64,000 nucleotides of DNA from Paludibacteraceae bacterium (GTDB lineage Bacteria > Bacteroidota > Bacteroidia > Bacteroidales > Paludibacteraceae), in NCBI GenBank assembly GCA_024692565.1, contig JAILMN010000010.1, forward strand, positions 124,001-188,000, written 5' to 3'. Made by a program: the position numbers and the translations under genes. The notes below the pieces were generated by a model, which was not told the origin of the DNA, made no database searches, and worked only from the letters and a program-made list of their open reading frames with translations. This document shows positions 42,835 through 52,449 of the stretch, one piece after another (position 1 is the stretch's first letter; every line of letters starts with the position of its first letter).

Positions 42835-45800
42835 ATGACAACAAAAACACTTAAATCAATCGCATTGGTGCTTCTGTGCACTATGCTAAACATTAACTAT
42901 GCGTGGGGAACAACATATACCATAATTACATCTATTGACGATTTAAGCAATGGAGATAATGTTGTAATAGCCACCGATGATAGTGGTCCATCAATAGGAG
43001 TAAGTGGGTATAATAGTAATAAGGATGCAACAGTATCTACATCGGAGGATGATTGGGTTGAATTCACTGTGGGAAATGCATCAGCCAGCGGATGGACTCT
43101 GTATGATAGCGGAGCTACAAAATATATTGCATCCCCGGGAGGAAATGAATTTAAATATGGTGCTACTGGTGGCACTTGCTCAGTTGATGGTTCTGGCAAT
43201 CTCATTTGCAATAGTCGATATCTTTGTATTAATAGTGCAAACTATCGCTTTTATGGGTCGATTGGCTCGTATACTCCATTCCGAGTATGGAAAGTTTCTT
43301 CTTCTGTTTGCTCTTGTACCGGCAACCCTTCTGTATCTGCCCCAAGTAAAGGAGAGGTGTCTTCGAGCACTGCAGAGTTGGCTTGTTCCGGTGGTGTAAC
43401 TGCTGTTGGCACAGGTACAGGCTGCGCACTTACTTCATATGGTTTTGTTTATAATACCAGCGGTACTCCTACTATTTCGGATAGTAAAAAAGAAGTTGGT
43501 ACAACTATTGCTACGGGGACGAGTTTTAATACCACAATAACAGGACTTGCGCCGAGTACACACTACTATGTGCGCGCGTATGCCACCAATTGCAATGGCA
43601 CTGCATATAGTACAACGACCATAGATTTTACAACTGAATCCAAAGGCTGTACGGATCACGCAGGAGATAATGCGCAAAGTTATACCGGTACGGAGTATAC
43701 ATATGGGCCGGTTGATGCGTTTTACGAATACAATACCCGCCAAATACTTTACACGAAAGCGGATTTAGGATTAGCGGCAGGCAAAAAAGGAGTGATTAAA
43801 TCAATTTATTTCCGTTATGCGTATGGGACTGCGATGAGTTCAAAGACGTCCGTGAAAATTTACATGGCGAATACATCTCTTGCTGCTCTATCTACGAGTA
43901 ACTATGTAACCTCGTTCACAGAAGTGTATTCCGGAGCATTGAATGGCTCTGGAAACGGGACTTGGAATGAAATCATACTTGATAGTCCGTTTAACTATGA
44001 TGGTATCGGGAATCTGGTTGTAGTTATAGACGATAACTCCAATGCTTATGATGGTACGAATTATGTGTACAGTTATCATACAGCAAGTACCACTTCAGGC
44101 GCACAACTCTATACGCGTAGCGCAAGTAGCAATGCTGATCCTACGGCTGCAGCTACATGGACAGGAGCTACGCTGGTAAACTACCGTCCAGCTACTAAAT
44201 TCTGTATTCAGGAGCAAGATATGGTTGCGTGCACTGTAACTTTCAATGCTGGTACAGGCTCGTGCGGAACTTCTTCGCTAACGGAGCCTTCTGCCGGAGC
44301 AGGAGTAACATTACCTGCTGCAAGTCATAGTTGTGATGGATGGGATTTCGCAGGTTGGGCTAATGCAAGTGTTAGCTCTGAGACGACCAGTAAGCCGACT
44401 CTATATACTGCTGGTTTTAACTATAAACCCTCTTCCGATGAGACATTATATGCGGTTTATAAAAGAACAGAAGGAAGTGGATCCCCAGCAACATCGTCTG
44501 ACTCTTATGATTTTAGTTCTTCGTTGGGAGACTGGGATGGTACCGTAGAGGATTATTTCACTCAACCTTGCGGATTCAAAGCAGCAAATCAGTATGCGGC
44601 GAATTCGGCAATCGCCAATTTCTCTTCTTACGCTTCATCTGCTACATCTATTCAAATTTGGGTTTCAAGTATGCAAAATGGCGGCACGGGTTCGCGACTG
44701 ACTATTTCGCTGATTAACAGTAGTGGAGCTATTCTTACATCACAAGAAATTACACCTGTAAATGGAAGTGGTGCCGGTTCTTGCACAGAACAATCAGTTA
44801 CCTTTTCGTCCAGTTTAAGCGATGCGACAGGTTATAGAATGGAGTTGACGACTAAGGATAAGAATGTCTTAGTTAATGACACAAGGTACACTATTTCCTA
44901 TACCTCGGGTACCACTACGTATTATAGCAACCCTGTTTGTTGCTCTGGCGAAAAGGTTGGAACGCCGGTTGTAACGGCTACTCCGTCTAATGCGCAAATA
45001 CAACTCACGTGGCCGACTGTGACCAATGCAACCGCTTATAAATTAAAATGGAACGGTGGCGATTGGGAAACGGTTACTTCGCCTGTGACCAAGTCTGGTT
45101 TGACGAATGGAACGTCTTATACTTATCAAGTAAAAGCTATTGGTAACGGAACTACTTACTGCGATGGAGATCCTTCTGCTGAGGCTAGTTGTGTGGCAGG
45201 TGTTAGTTATACGGTGACCTGGATGAATAATGGCGAGACGCATACTACAACATCTGTATTGAGCGGCGAGAAACCGACCTTCCCGGCTACTCCGATTAGC
45301 TGCGATGTAGCAGAAGGAGGTGAGAGTACTGTGTTCTATGGTTGGGCAGAAGGAACATGGATTGGCAAGACGGACGATATCAGCGGTGAGACGATTTATA
45401 CCAGTGCGGACGATATGCCGGCGGTTGACGGAGCCGTTACCTATCATGCAGTATTTGGGAAAGGAAGTGCGGCATCTTACCGGTTGGTAAAATCCGATCC
45501 GGGAAGTGCTAACTGGGCAGGTAATTATCTAATCGCATATAATTCATCTACTTTCGCCGATGGGCGTGTTGGAGGTAAAGATGACTCCGGCAGCATTGGA
45601 GAAGGAGGACATTATGTTACCCCTGGTGCTAACTTGGATGGAGAAGTGGTTGCTGCAAGCTGGGGTGATACGTACAATGTTACATTGGAAAAAATCGGTA
45701 GTTCATCCACTTATTTGCTAAAAACGAAAGACGGAAAATATAATTACCAGACTTCGAACGCCAACGGACTTGCTGTTACCGCAACTAAAGCGACCGCGGA

Positions 45801-48800
45801 GGAATATCCTCTCTCGTTGAATTTCGAAAGTTCGAGTGATATTGAGATTTCTGTAGCTGGTACGAAATTCCACTATAATGCTTCTTCGCCGGGTTACTTC
45901 CGTTTCTACAAAGACGGCGGACAAAGTGCAATTTACATGTACAAGCGAGTAGGTGGTGAGTTTACAGAATATATGACCTCTTGTACTCCTTGTGAAAACA
46001 GAATCACAATCTCTAAGGGAAGCGAATCGCACGGAACATTCACATTGAGCAAGAGTGGCGAGCAAGGTACTTGTAGCGGACCGCGCGTAGTTACTGTAAC
46101 TCCTACACCGGACGAGCACTATCGTGTGGCTTCTGTTACCGCTTCGAATCCTGCGACAACCGGAACAGCTGCGGTAACAGGTCCGATAAATAATGCCTAT
46201 ACCGTGACATATAGCCAGAACTCCAAGGGTGCAACAACGATTAGTGTAACTTTTGAAGCCATTCCGCAACATACTATTTCGCTTAGTCCTTCTGCTCCAG
46301 CGCATGGTACGACTTCTTTGGAAGCTCCGGGGACCACATCTGTGACTATTTACGAAGGTACGATTGTCAATCTCCGTGTCACACCGGATGAGTGCTATGA
46401 ACTCGGAAGCATTTCTATTACTCCGGAAAGTGGCTATTCAGAATTGGAGCAGGTTGATGATGATGACTACCAGATCTTGGGTATCACAAACAACCTCACC
46501 GTGGCTGTGACTTATGCTCAACGCACGCAGTATACTGTCACATTAGATGCTTGCACCGGAACGGTAAGCTCAACCAGTTTAACGCAATCTGATTGCGGCT
46601 CTGTTGATTTGCCATCGGCAACGCCGTCTGAAGCTTGTGCTGCTGCGGAAGGTTGGTCTTTTGCCGGATGGTCACGCACCAAAGTGAATGGAGAAACTAA
46701 CACTCCGCCGGTATTGATTCCTGCCGGTTCGTTTACTCCGACAGCCAGCGAAACACTCTATGCGGTATATACAAAGAGCAGTGGCGCTGCTGCAACGTAT
46801 TGGGTGAAAGTTTACGACGACAGCAAATTGTCCGTTGGAGATTCGGTGATTATAGTATCTGATCCGTCGGACTATGCGATGAGTAAGACTCAAAACACAA
46901 ACAACCGTGATGCGGTTTCTATTACAAAATCTGTCACAGAGGATACGTTAACAGTCATAAGTAGTGATGTATGTAAATTTGTTCTTCAAAACGGTGCGTC
47001 AAGTGGAACGTGGGCATTTTATGATCCGAATGCGAAGGGCTATCTATGTGCTGCGAGTTCAAGTAATAACTATCTAAAAACGCAAGGAACGAATGATGCA
47101 GAGGGTAGTTTTGAAATCAGTATTAATAGTATAGATGGTGTTGCTTCGGTTACCGCCCAAGGCTCGTATACGAGAAACAAGATAAAGAAAAATAATAGCA
47201 ATATATTATTTGCATGTTACGCAAGCGGACAACATGAAATTTGTCTATATACGAAAGCAATGAGTGCAGCTAACGTATATAACTCCGTTCCGAGTTGTTT
47301 GCCTTGCGTTTCGTCTGAAGCATCGTTGTCCTCGTCGGCATTATCTCTGTCTACAGGAAAGACGAGTGTCGTTACTCTGACCAGCGCAAATACCAGCGCT
47401 GTATCGGCAACATCGGCAGACCCGACGATAGCTACGGTTTCTGTGGTCGGCAAAGAATTGACCATCAATGGACTCAAAGAAGGCGAGACAACGATTACCG
47501 TGGAGCAGGTGCGAGATGACCCGGGAGAAAGCGGACACTGCGAGGTGTATTTTGAATTAGTGGTATCCGTTACAACATCCACGATTGAGATTATTGAGTG
47601 GGAGCGTGAAGCTGTGATCATTGAGTATGACGGAGATGCAGATGCAAGCGTGGTACTTGGTAAGGAGGTGGAGCACGGTTCTAAGACAGGAAACGTTGCT
47701 ACAGAATTGTTCTTCTCAAAATATTTTGAGGCTGCCGGTGAGGATAAGCTGCTGGGCATCTATAATGGTACAGACCACACGATATATTTGGAGGATTATT
47801 TTATTTGGACTAAAGGATATGGTACAATATTGGAATTAAAAAACTATGGAGCTACAACTGGACAAATAAAGCCCCAAGAAGAAATTATTGTCTATCGATA
47901 TGGTACCACTGGATATTCTAAGGATTGTATGGACACTATTCCTGGGCATGAGTCATGGAACGAGATCACATGGGAAGGCATGAAGTTCTCCGGTCGACAT
48001 AGTATTGGACTTTACAGAAAAGACAAGAGTGGTAACGATAGTATAATTGATATTATTGGTGCTACCTATTACGACAAGTCCAAACCAAACGATTATGATC
48101 CTGGTTTAGTGCTCCTGGATACTAAATCAAATGGCGGTAAAAAACCAAGTTGGGGTGATGAGTCAGGTTTCAATGCGGAAGGTTGCGGCGATAACATTAT
48201 GACGAAAAACGATGTGGAGACTGCTTATGGACTTTCTACCAACCGCTGCTTGTTGGTTCGTAAGAATACAGTAACCAGTGGAGCGAATGCTTTGACTAAA
48301 GATACGTTGAATATAAATTACCCTGCAAGTAGTAATGACGCGTTAGCAGCTACTGCATTCAAAACATTATGCGAGGAATGGACTGGTTATCATGTGGTAG
48401 GAGATGGAGCAGCCGGCGAAACGAACACCTGCGAAGGTATGAGTGAGGTGGCGAAATTTGACTATTCGAACTACTACGTAACAATGGAGACCTTCTCCGA
48501 CGATAAAGAAATCGGTTCGTATTCGTTGGGCGATGGAACCTATCGAATTCCTCTGCCGGATTTGGATACTTTGGCTTGTAGACTCCTTCGTATCCAGTTG
48601 GCGAAAGACGGAGAGGTTATTGCTTCGTCTGACCCGAAAGTGCCTATCGTAGTAGATGCCAATATGTCCACCAATAGTGCTGAGTTCTATAAGCACTCTA
48701 TTGATACATGTAAAGTGTGCGATGTTGTGGTGCGCGATAATTCAACGTTGACGAAAGCTGCCAATGGAGCAGCCAATGACCGCGCTGAAGTACGCAATAT

Positions 48801-50418
48801 CACCGTTTACTCCGGTAGCCATTTGATTATTCCTTCCGGTGCAACCAATATGAAAGCGAGCTCCATTGTGCTGCGTTCGTTAGATGATACCGTTTCCACC
48901 GCTTCGTTTGTAGGAGGAATACAATTCAAGGATGCCGGCTATCATGCTTATCACAGCAAACGTGTCAAAGAGAATCGCTGGTACTGGTTCTGTCTGCCGC
49001 ATGCATGTCGTACCAACCGAATCACATGGCAAGATGGTTCGCTGGCTCGCTTAGGCACGGACTTCCACCTCAAGTATTATGATGGTGAGCAACGTGCAGC
49101 TACGCAGTCAGGTGGTTGCTGGAAAGAATATACAGGTTCTACCATCCAACCGGGTGTGGGATACATCCTGTCTGTAGAGAAACGTGAGGGTCACACCTAT
49201 CGTGAGCTTATCTTCCCGATGGATACCATCAGCGAGGGAGAGACCACAAAACCGGTATCTGTAGATGACTACGGAGCAGGCGAAGACATCACTCCTAATC
49301 ACAAAGGATGGAACCTCGTTGGTAACCCGTACATGACTTATTATCAAAAGAACACTATCAATGCGGGTGACAAGAACCTGCCTGCTTTGACAGTAGGTAA
49401 GCTGAATAGAATCCGCGTGGATGATCCGGGTGACCCGACAAAGCACCTGCTTACCTATGAGATTCTTACAGATGGAGTTAATGGAGCTCCGTTCGTCACA
49501 GTGCCCGTTAGTAACGGTAATTCGGAATATACGCAGGTTCTGCTCATGGATTATGACTTGCCTCCGTTCATCTCGTACTTCGTGCAGATTGGAGACGATG
49601 CAGCACCTTCGTCCGACCCGCTCTATGTGAACTTTGCCAAGGCTGACTTGACGAATACAACCACGAATCCGCTTCAGGCTTCGTATATGCGCAAGCGTAT
49701 CCAGGAAGAGGAGGATGCATTGGAGCCGATCTTGGTAACACTGCGTATGCAGAACGGCAAGAACGAGAGCGACGAGACAACGCTTATCATCTCTGACCTC
49801 TACTCCAATGAGTACGAGATAGGTTCTGACCTGGGTAAGATGTTCGGCGACGAATATAAGAGTCATAGCAAGCCGGTGTTCTATTCCAAGATGGAGGACA
49901 ATACCAAGTTGGCATTCATGTCGATGCCGGATGCATCTGCCAACGAATGGACACCGCTCGGATTCTGGGGCTATAATACGCAACCTATTACCGTTTCCCT
50001 GCGCCGCAATAACCGCAAACTGGATTATGTAGAGTCCGTGATGCTGTACGACAAGACGATGAATACCTATACGGAATTGCTGACGGACGATTACGTACTA
50101 TATCCGACCAAACAAGGTTTGTTTGGTAGCCGTCTGAGCGTAAAGGTAAAGGTAAAACGACCGACTCCGGCTGTCGCAACAGGAATGGACGAGGCGCATG
50201 AAGGTCTGTATGCTTATGCTGCAGGAAACCAGCAACTTGTGGTCGCCGGTATTCCGGAGCATGCGACTGTTTGGCTCTATGATGCCCTTGGAAAACTGAT
50301 TGCGATGGAGAATACGAGCCATTATATGCGTACTTATACGCTGCCAAGTAGCGGAGTATATTTCGTGCGCGTAAATAATGAACAAGGACAGCGCATATTG
50401 CGTGTAATCATCAAATAA
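42835..50418 (+). CDS. Giant secreted multidomain protein with T9SS type A sorting domain (cassette 3)
   Basis: The 2527 aa protein has a signal peptide ending in NYAWGT. A fibronectin-like segment (GVTAVGTGTGCALTSYGFVYNTSG...HYYVRAYATNCNGT) is followed by InlB-type repeats (VTFNAGTGSCGTSS, VTWMNNGETHTT, LYAVY) and a lamin-tail-like domain (ELFFSKYFEAAGEDKLLGIYNGT). A C-terminal module is shared in outline with the other giants (VYSGSHLIIPSG, WYWFCLPHA, GWNLVGNPYM). The last ~70 residues are a classical T9SS type A tail (LYDALGKLIAME, SSGVYFVRVNN, ILRVIIK). It is likely exported through T9SS and attached to the surface. The small CTERM-like gene follows after 18 bp. Confidence 0.85.
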   Translation: MTTKTLKSIALVLLCTMLNINYAWGTTYTIITSIDDLSNGDNVVIATDDSGPSIGVSGYNSNKDATVSTSEDDWVEFTVGNASASGWTLYDSGATKYIASPGGNEFKYGATGGTCSVDGSGNLICNSRYLCINSANYRFYGSIGSYTPFRVWKVSSSVCSCTGNPSVSAPSKGEVSSSTAELACSGGVTAVGTGTGCALTSYGFVYNTSGTPTISDSKKEVGTTIATGTSFNTTITGLAPSTHYYVRAYATNCNGTAYSTTTIDFTTESKGCTDHAGDNAQSYTGTEYTYGPVDAFYEYNTRQILYTKADLGLAAGKKGVIKSIYFRYAYGTAMSSKTSVKIYMANTSLAALSTSNYVTSFTEVYSGALNGSGNGTWNEIILDSPFNYDGIGNLVVVIDDNSNAYDGTNYVYSYHTASTTSGAQLYTRSASSNADPTAAATWTGATLVNYRPATKFCIQEQDMVACTVTFNAGTGSCGTSSLTEPSAGAGVTLPAASHSCDGWDFAGWANASVSSETTSKPTLYTAGFNYKPSSDETLYAVYKRTEGSGSPATSSDSYDFSSSLGDWDGTVEDYFTQPCGFKAANQYAANSAIANFSSYASSATSIQIWVSSMQNGGTGSRLTISLINSSGAILTSQEITPVNGSGAGSCTEQSVTFSSSLSDATGYRMELTTKDKNVLVNDTRYTISYTSGTTTYYSNPVCCSGEKVGTPVVTATPSNAQIQLTWPTVTNATAYKLKWNGGDWETVTSPVTKSGLTNGTSYTYQVKAIGNGTTYCDGDPSAEASCVAGVSYTVTWMNNGETHTTTSVLSGEKPTFPATPISCDVAEGGESTVFYGWAEGTWIGKTDDISGETIYTSADDMPAVDGAVTYHAVFGKGSAASYRLVKSDPGSANWAGNYLIAYNSSTFADGRVGGKDDSGSIGEGGHYVTPGANLDGEVVAASWGDTYNVTLEKIGSSSTYLLKTKDGKYNYQTSNANGLAVTATKATAEEYPLSLNFESSSDIEISVAGTKFHYNASSPGYFRFYKDGGQSAIYMYKRVGGEFTEYMTSCTPCENRITISKGSESHGTFTLSKSGEQGTCSGPRVVTVTPTPDEHYRVASVTASNPATTGTAAVTGPINNAYTVTYSQNSKGATTISVTFEAIPQHTISLSPSAPAHGTTSLEAPGTTSVTIYEGTIVNLRVTPDECYELGSISITPESGYSELEQVDDDDYQILGITNNLTVAVTYAQRTQYTVTLDACTGTVSSTSLTQSDCGSVDLPSATPSEACAAAEGWSFAGWSRTKVNGETNTPPVLIPAGSFTPTASETLYAVYTKSSGAAATYWVKVYDDSKLSVGDSVIIVSDPSDYAMSKTQNTNNRDAVSITKSVTEDTLTVISSDVCKFVLQNGASSGTWAFYDPNAKGYLCAASSSNNYLKTQGTNDAEGSFEISINSIDGVASVTAQGSYTRNKIKKNNSNILFACYASGQHEICLYTKAMSAANVYNSVPSCLPCVSSEASLSSSALSLSTGKTSVVTLTSANTSAVSATSADPTIATVSVVGKELTINGLKEGETTITVEQVRDDPGESGHCEVYFELVVSVTTSTIEIIEWEREAVIIEYDGDADASVVLGKEVEHGSKTGNVATELFFSKYFEAAGEDKLLGIYNGTDHTIYLEDYFIWTKGYGTILELKNYGATTGQIKPQEEIIVYRYGTTGYSKDCMDTIPGHESWNEITWEGMKFSGRHSIGLYRKDKSGNDSIIDIIGATYYDKSKPNDYDPGLVLLDTKSNGGKKPSWGDESGFNAEGCGDNIMTKNDVETAYGLSTNRCLLVRKNTVTSGANALTKDTLNINYPASSNDALAATAFKTLCEEWTGYHVVGDGAAGETNTCEGMSEVAKFDYSNYYVTMETFSDDKEIGSYSLGDGTYRIPLPDLDTLACRLLRIQLAKDGEVIASSDPKVPIVVDANMSTNSAEFYKHSIDTCKVCDVVVRDNSTLTKAANGAANDRAEVRNITVYSGSHLIIPSGATNMKASSIVLRSLDDTVSTASFVGGIQFKDAGYHAYHSKRVKENRWYWFCLPHACRTNRITWQDGSLARLGTDFHLKYYDGEQRAATQSGGCWKEYTGSTIQPGVGYILSVEKREGHTYRELIFPMDTISEGETTKPVSVDDYGAGEDITPNHKGWNLVGNPYMTYYQKNTINAGDKNLPALTVGKLNRIRVDDPGDPTKHLLTYEILTDGVNGAPFVTVPVSNGNSEYTQVLLMDYDLPPFISYFVQIGDDAAPSSDPLYVNFAKADLTNTTTNPLQASYMRKRIQEEEDALEPILVTLRMQNGKNESDETTLIISDLYSNEYEIGSDLGKMFGDEYKSHSKPVFYSKMEDNTKLAFMSMPDASANEWTPLGFWGYNTQPITVSLRRNNRKLDYVESVMLYDKTMNTYTELLTDDYVLYPTKQGLFGSRLSVKVKVKRPTPAVATGMDEAHEGLYAYAAGNQQLVVAGIPEHATVWLYDALGKLIAMENTSHYMRTYTLPSSGVYFVRVNNEQGQRILRVIIK

Positions 50419-50420
50419 GT

Positions 50421-50427
50421 AAGGAGG
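50421..50427 (+). promoter_or_regulatory. Strong Shine-Dalgarno (AAGGAGG) for the cassette 3 small gene
   Basis: AAGGAGG lies 9 bp before the ATG at 50437. It is one of only two such sites I noticed in the window, unusual for this phylum. Confidence 0.7.
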
Positions 50428-50436
50428 ACTATCACG

Positions 50437-51132
50437 ATGAAATTGATGACAAGCGCAATATTACGAAAATCTTCCTTCTTCCTGATGGGAGGACTGACGG
50501 TGGCAGCCGGGTGGGGTGTGTTCGCCGTAGGAGATGTATTCGAGAGAGCAAAGAAGCCCAAGCTCGGCAATAACCCCGTGGAGATCTTTGCTACATCGCC
50601 TGTGCAACGTAAAGAAGGCGCCAAGACGCTGCCGTTCAGTACCACCTCGCATGTGCGTCGTTCCTCCGCCCGTATGGCTTCGCAGCCTTCGACGGCAGGA
50701 GACCTCACAACCGCTATGCCGAGTGCATCGATGGGAAGCGTTAATCCGTTCCAACACTCCGGCGCTATCGCTATGAGCGGTACGAGCCGTCACAGCGCAG
50801 CCCGAAGCAGCAGTAGCCGAGGAGAGGTGCATAGTACGGCAGAAGATGCCAAACGCGCAGCCTCCATCAGCCGAGGCGGAAACATGCTCGCGTTATCTTC
50901 ATCGACGATGATCACTGCGCCGGGTGCTTCCAACGCCGCCAGCATCGCAACGATGGCGGTAAATGCGTCCATCAGCAGCGGACCGCGTCGTAGTCCAGAT
51001 CCGAAAGATCCGTATTTGGATGAAGAAGAGGAGGATGATGTACCTGTAGGACCGATTCCGTTTGCCTTTATGGCTCTCCTCGCCGGAGGATATATGTTCC
51101 TCCGTCAGCGGAGAAGGGAAATAGATGAATAG
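50437..51132 (+). CDS. Small exported protein with C-terminal PVGP-helix-basic tail (cassette 3)
   Basis: The 231 aa protein has an N-terminal hydrophobic segment (SSFFLMGGLTVAAGWGVFA) and a Ser/Ala/Arg-rich low-complexity middle. A strongly acidic run follows (YLDEEEEDDV), and then the tail PVGPIPF, the helix AFMALLAGGYMFL and RQRRREIDE. The order acid-Pro-Gly, helix, basic parallels the two other small genes although overall identity is low. It comes immediately after a giant gene, as in cassettes 1 and 2, and a terminator follows. Confidence 0.7.
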   Translation: MKLMTSAILRKSSFFLMGGLTVAAGWGVFAVGDVFERAKKPKLGNNPVEIFATSPVQRKEGAKTLPFSTTSHVRRSSARMASQPSTAGDLTTAMPSASMGSVNPFQHSGAIAMSGTSRHSAARSSSSRGEVHSTAEDAKRAASISRGGNMLALSSSTMITAPGASNAASIATMAVNASISSGPRRSPDPKDPYLDEEEEDDVPVGPIPFAFMALLAGGYMFLRQRRREIDE

Positions 51133-51154
51133 GTAATAGATAATAGATAAAACT

Positions 51155-51181
51155 AAAAATCCGGTGGAGGCCGGATTTTTT
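51155..51181 (+). terminator. Terminator after cassette 3
   Basis: AAAAATCCGG pairs with CCGGATTTTT, T run at the end, 22 bp after the stop codon. It is symmetric enough to work in both directions. Confidence 0.88.
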
Positions 51182-51182
51182 G

Positions 51183-51255
51183 TGGAGCATAGGGGAGTCG
51201 AACCCCTGACCTCAACATTGCGAACGTTGCGCTCTACCAACTGAGCTAATACCCC
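51183..51255 (-). tRNA. tRNA-Ala (anticodon CGC)
   Basis: The reverse complement folds well. The acceptor GGGGTAT pairs with ATGCTCC and includes the G3-U70 pair that identifies alanine tRNAs. Anticodon loop TTCGCAA gives anticodon CGC, and the T-arm is AGGGG-TTCGACT-CCCCT. CCA is not encoded. It reads GCG codons. Confidence 0.92.
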
Positions 51256-51383
51256 TCGCTTACACTAACACTCGCGCGACTACAGGCTATGCCTTTGTAT
51301 AGCGCTACGTGTTGTGCTACGCTCTTCGATCCGCAAACGCTTCCAGACAAGGGTCGTTTACGTCTCGAGGAAATTATTGAATC

Positions 51384-51401
51384 GAGCATAGGGGAGTCGA
51401 A
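51384..51401 (+). repeat. 18 bp duplicate of the tRNA-Ala 3' portion
   Basis: GAGCATAGGGGAGTCGAA is identical to 51185-51202 in the tRNA-Ala gene, about 200 bp away in the same orientation. The rest of 51256-51488 has no gene. It contains hairpins CCAAAGACG/CGTCTTTGG (about 51463-51487) and GCCCTTCGGGC. Confidence 0.7.
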
Positions 51402-51488
51402 AAATGCATGTGTGCATTAATCGTGCCCTTCGGGCTAAGAACCCGGGTGAGCATCCCCCTTGGCTCCCCAAAGACGCCGTCTTTGGAG

Positions 51489-51879
51489 TGGAGCTAGCGG
51501 GGATCGAACCCGCGTCCAAACAAGGAATACTTATGCTTTCTACACGCTTATCTTGGCTTCGGTTTTCGTCCGGCGGCAAGACCCAAGCTACCAACCACCG
51601 GCTTATCTGCTAATTTTTCGAAACCGTATCGCAGCCTACGATCTCTATTCTGTGAATTTCCGCACCGCTATATCCATTGAGCCCACAGACTCGGCTTGGA
51701 GCGATGTCTCGTTCAGACGCCTTGCATCCGAAAAAAGCTAATCTACTATACTTCGATTAGGCAGCGAGAGCATACTCATAGTTGCCAGTTAATTGTTCGA
51801 AGCGAGTTTAACGAGCGTTGCCTCATTGCTCGGCGTGCTTACACAACCATTCTACCTGCTGTCAAAACCAAATAGCCCC
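51489..51879 (-). ncRNA. ssrA: Transfer-messenger RNA (tmRNA)
   Basis: The minus strand begins GGGGCTATTTGGTTTTGACAG and ends CGGGTTCGATCCCCGCTAGCTCCA (in parts), forming the alanine-type acceptor with G3-U70. The tag frame reads GGC AAC TAT GAG TAT GCT CTC GCT GCC TAA, giving GNYEYALAA. It rescues stalled ribosomes by trans-translation. A consensus promoter is divergent from the thioredoxin promoter just upstream. The ORFs listed over this stretch are spurious. Confidence 0.95.
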
Positions 51880-51899
51880 TATGTTGCGAAAAAAGCGTG

Positions 51900-51931
51900 C
51901 AAAAGTACTGCTTTTTTTTGGAATATGCAAA
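51900..51931 (-). promoter_or_regulatory. Promoter of the tmRNA gene
   Basis: On the minus strand TTTG-N20-TACTTTTG is exact, about 21 bp before the mature 5' end. Confidence 0.82.
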
Positions 51932-51946
51932 TAAAAATGCAAAAAA

Positions 51947-51991
51947 TTTGCATATATGGGAATTTTGTAGTACTTTTGCAGCCGCAAAAGT
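51947..51991 (+). promoter_or_regulatory. Promoter of the secreted thioredoxin gene with palindromic -7 region
   Basis: TTTG-N20-TACTTTTG is exact. The palindrome ACTTTTGC-AGCC-GCAAAAGT (51972-51991) covers the -7 box and the start site. Confidence 0.85.
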
Positions 51992-52004
51992 GATTCGAAT
52001 GCTT

Positions 52005-52430
52005 ATGAAGAAGTATATTTTGACTGTGGCGATGAGTCTGCTGATGGTGCTGCCGATGGTGGCGGAGGACGTGGTGTATATCACTACGGAGCAGTTCCGC
52101 GCACGTATTTTTGACTATAAGACGGAGAAAGAATGGAAATACAAAGGTGACAAGCCTTGTGTGGTGGATTTCTATACCACGTGGTGCGGACCATGCCGAC
52201 GTTTGGCGCCGATCATGGAGGAGTTGAGTCAGAAATACTGCGACCGCGTGCAGTTCTACAAAGCCGACACGGAGCGCGAACGCGAGGTAGCGTACGTCTT
52301 CGGCATCAGTTCGATCCCGCAGGTGCTGTACGTGCCGGTGGAAGGTAAACCGATTTTGCTCAAGGGCTTGTATCCCAAAGAAGAAATCATACGCATCATC
52401 GACGATTTCTTGTTAAAGAAGAAAGATTAG
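52005..52430 (+). CDS. Exported thioredoxin-fold protein
   Basis: I start it at ATG 52005 (MKKYILTVAMSLLMVLPMVAED); ATG 51999 is an alternative, and the ORF track start lies before the promoter. The 141 aa protein has a signal peptide and a thioredoxin fold with FYTTWCGPCRRLAP (active site about residue 59-62) and the cis-proline ISSIPQVLYV. It probably acts as a periplasmic thiol-disulfide oxidoreductase. The nhaP2-like gene follows after a short GATTAGAG-type spacer. Confidence 0.88.
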   Translation: MKKYILTVAMSLLMVLPMVAEDVVYITTEQFRARIFDYKTEKEWKYKGDKPCVVDFYTTWCGPCRRLAPIMEELSQKYCDRVQFYKADTEREREVAYVFGISSIPQVLYVPVEGKPILLKGLYPKEEIIRIIDDFLLKKKD

Positions 52431-52449
52431 AGGGTTAGAGATTAGAGGT

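Noticed and set aside
51793-51993. ORFs over 51404-51993
   Set aside because: They lie on tmRNA and tRNA sequence or before the thioredoxin promoter.
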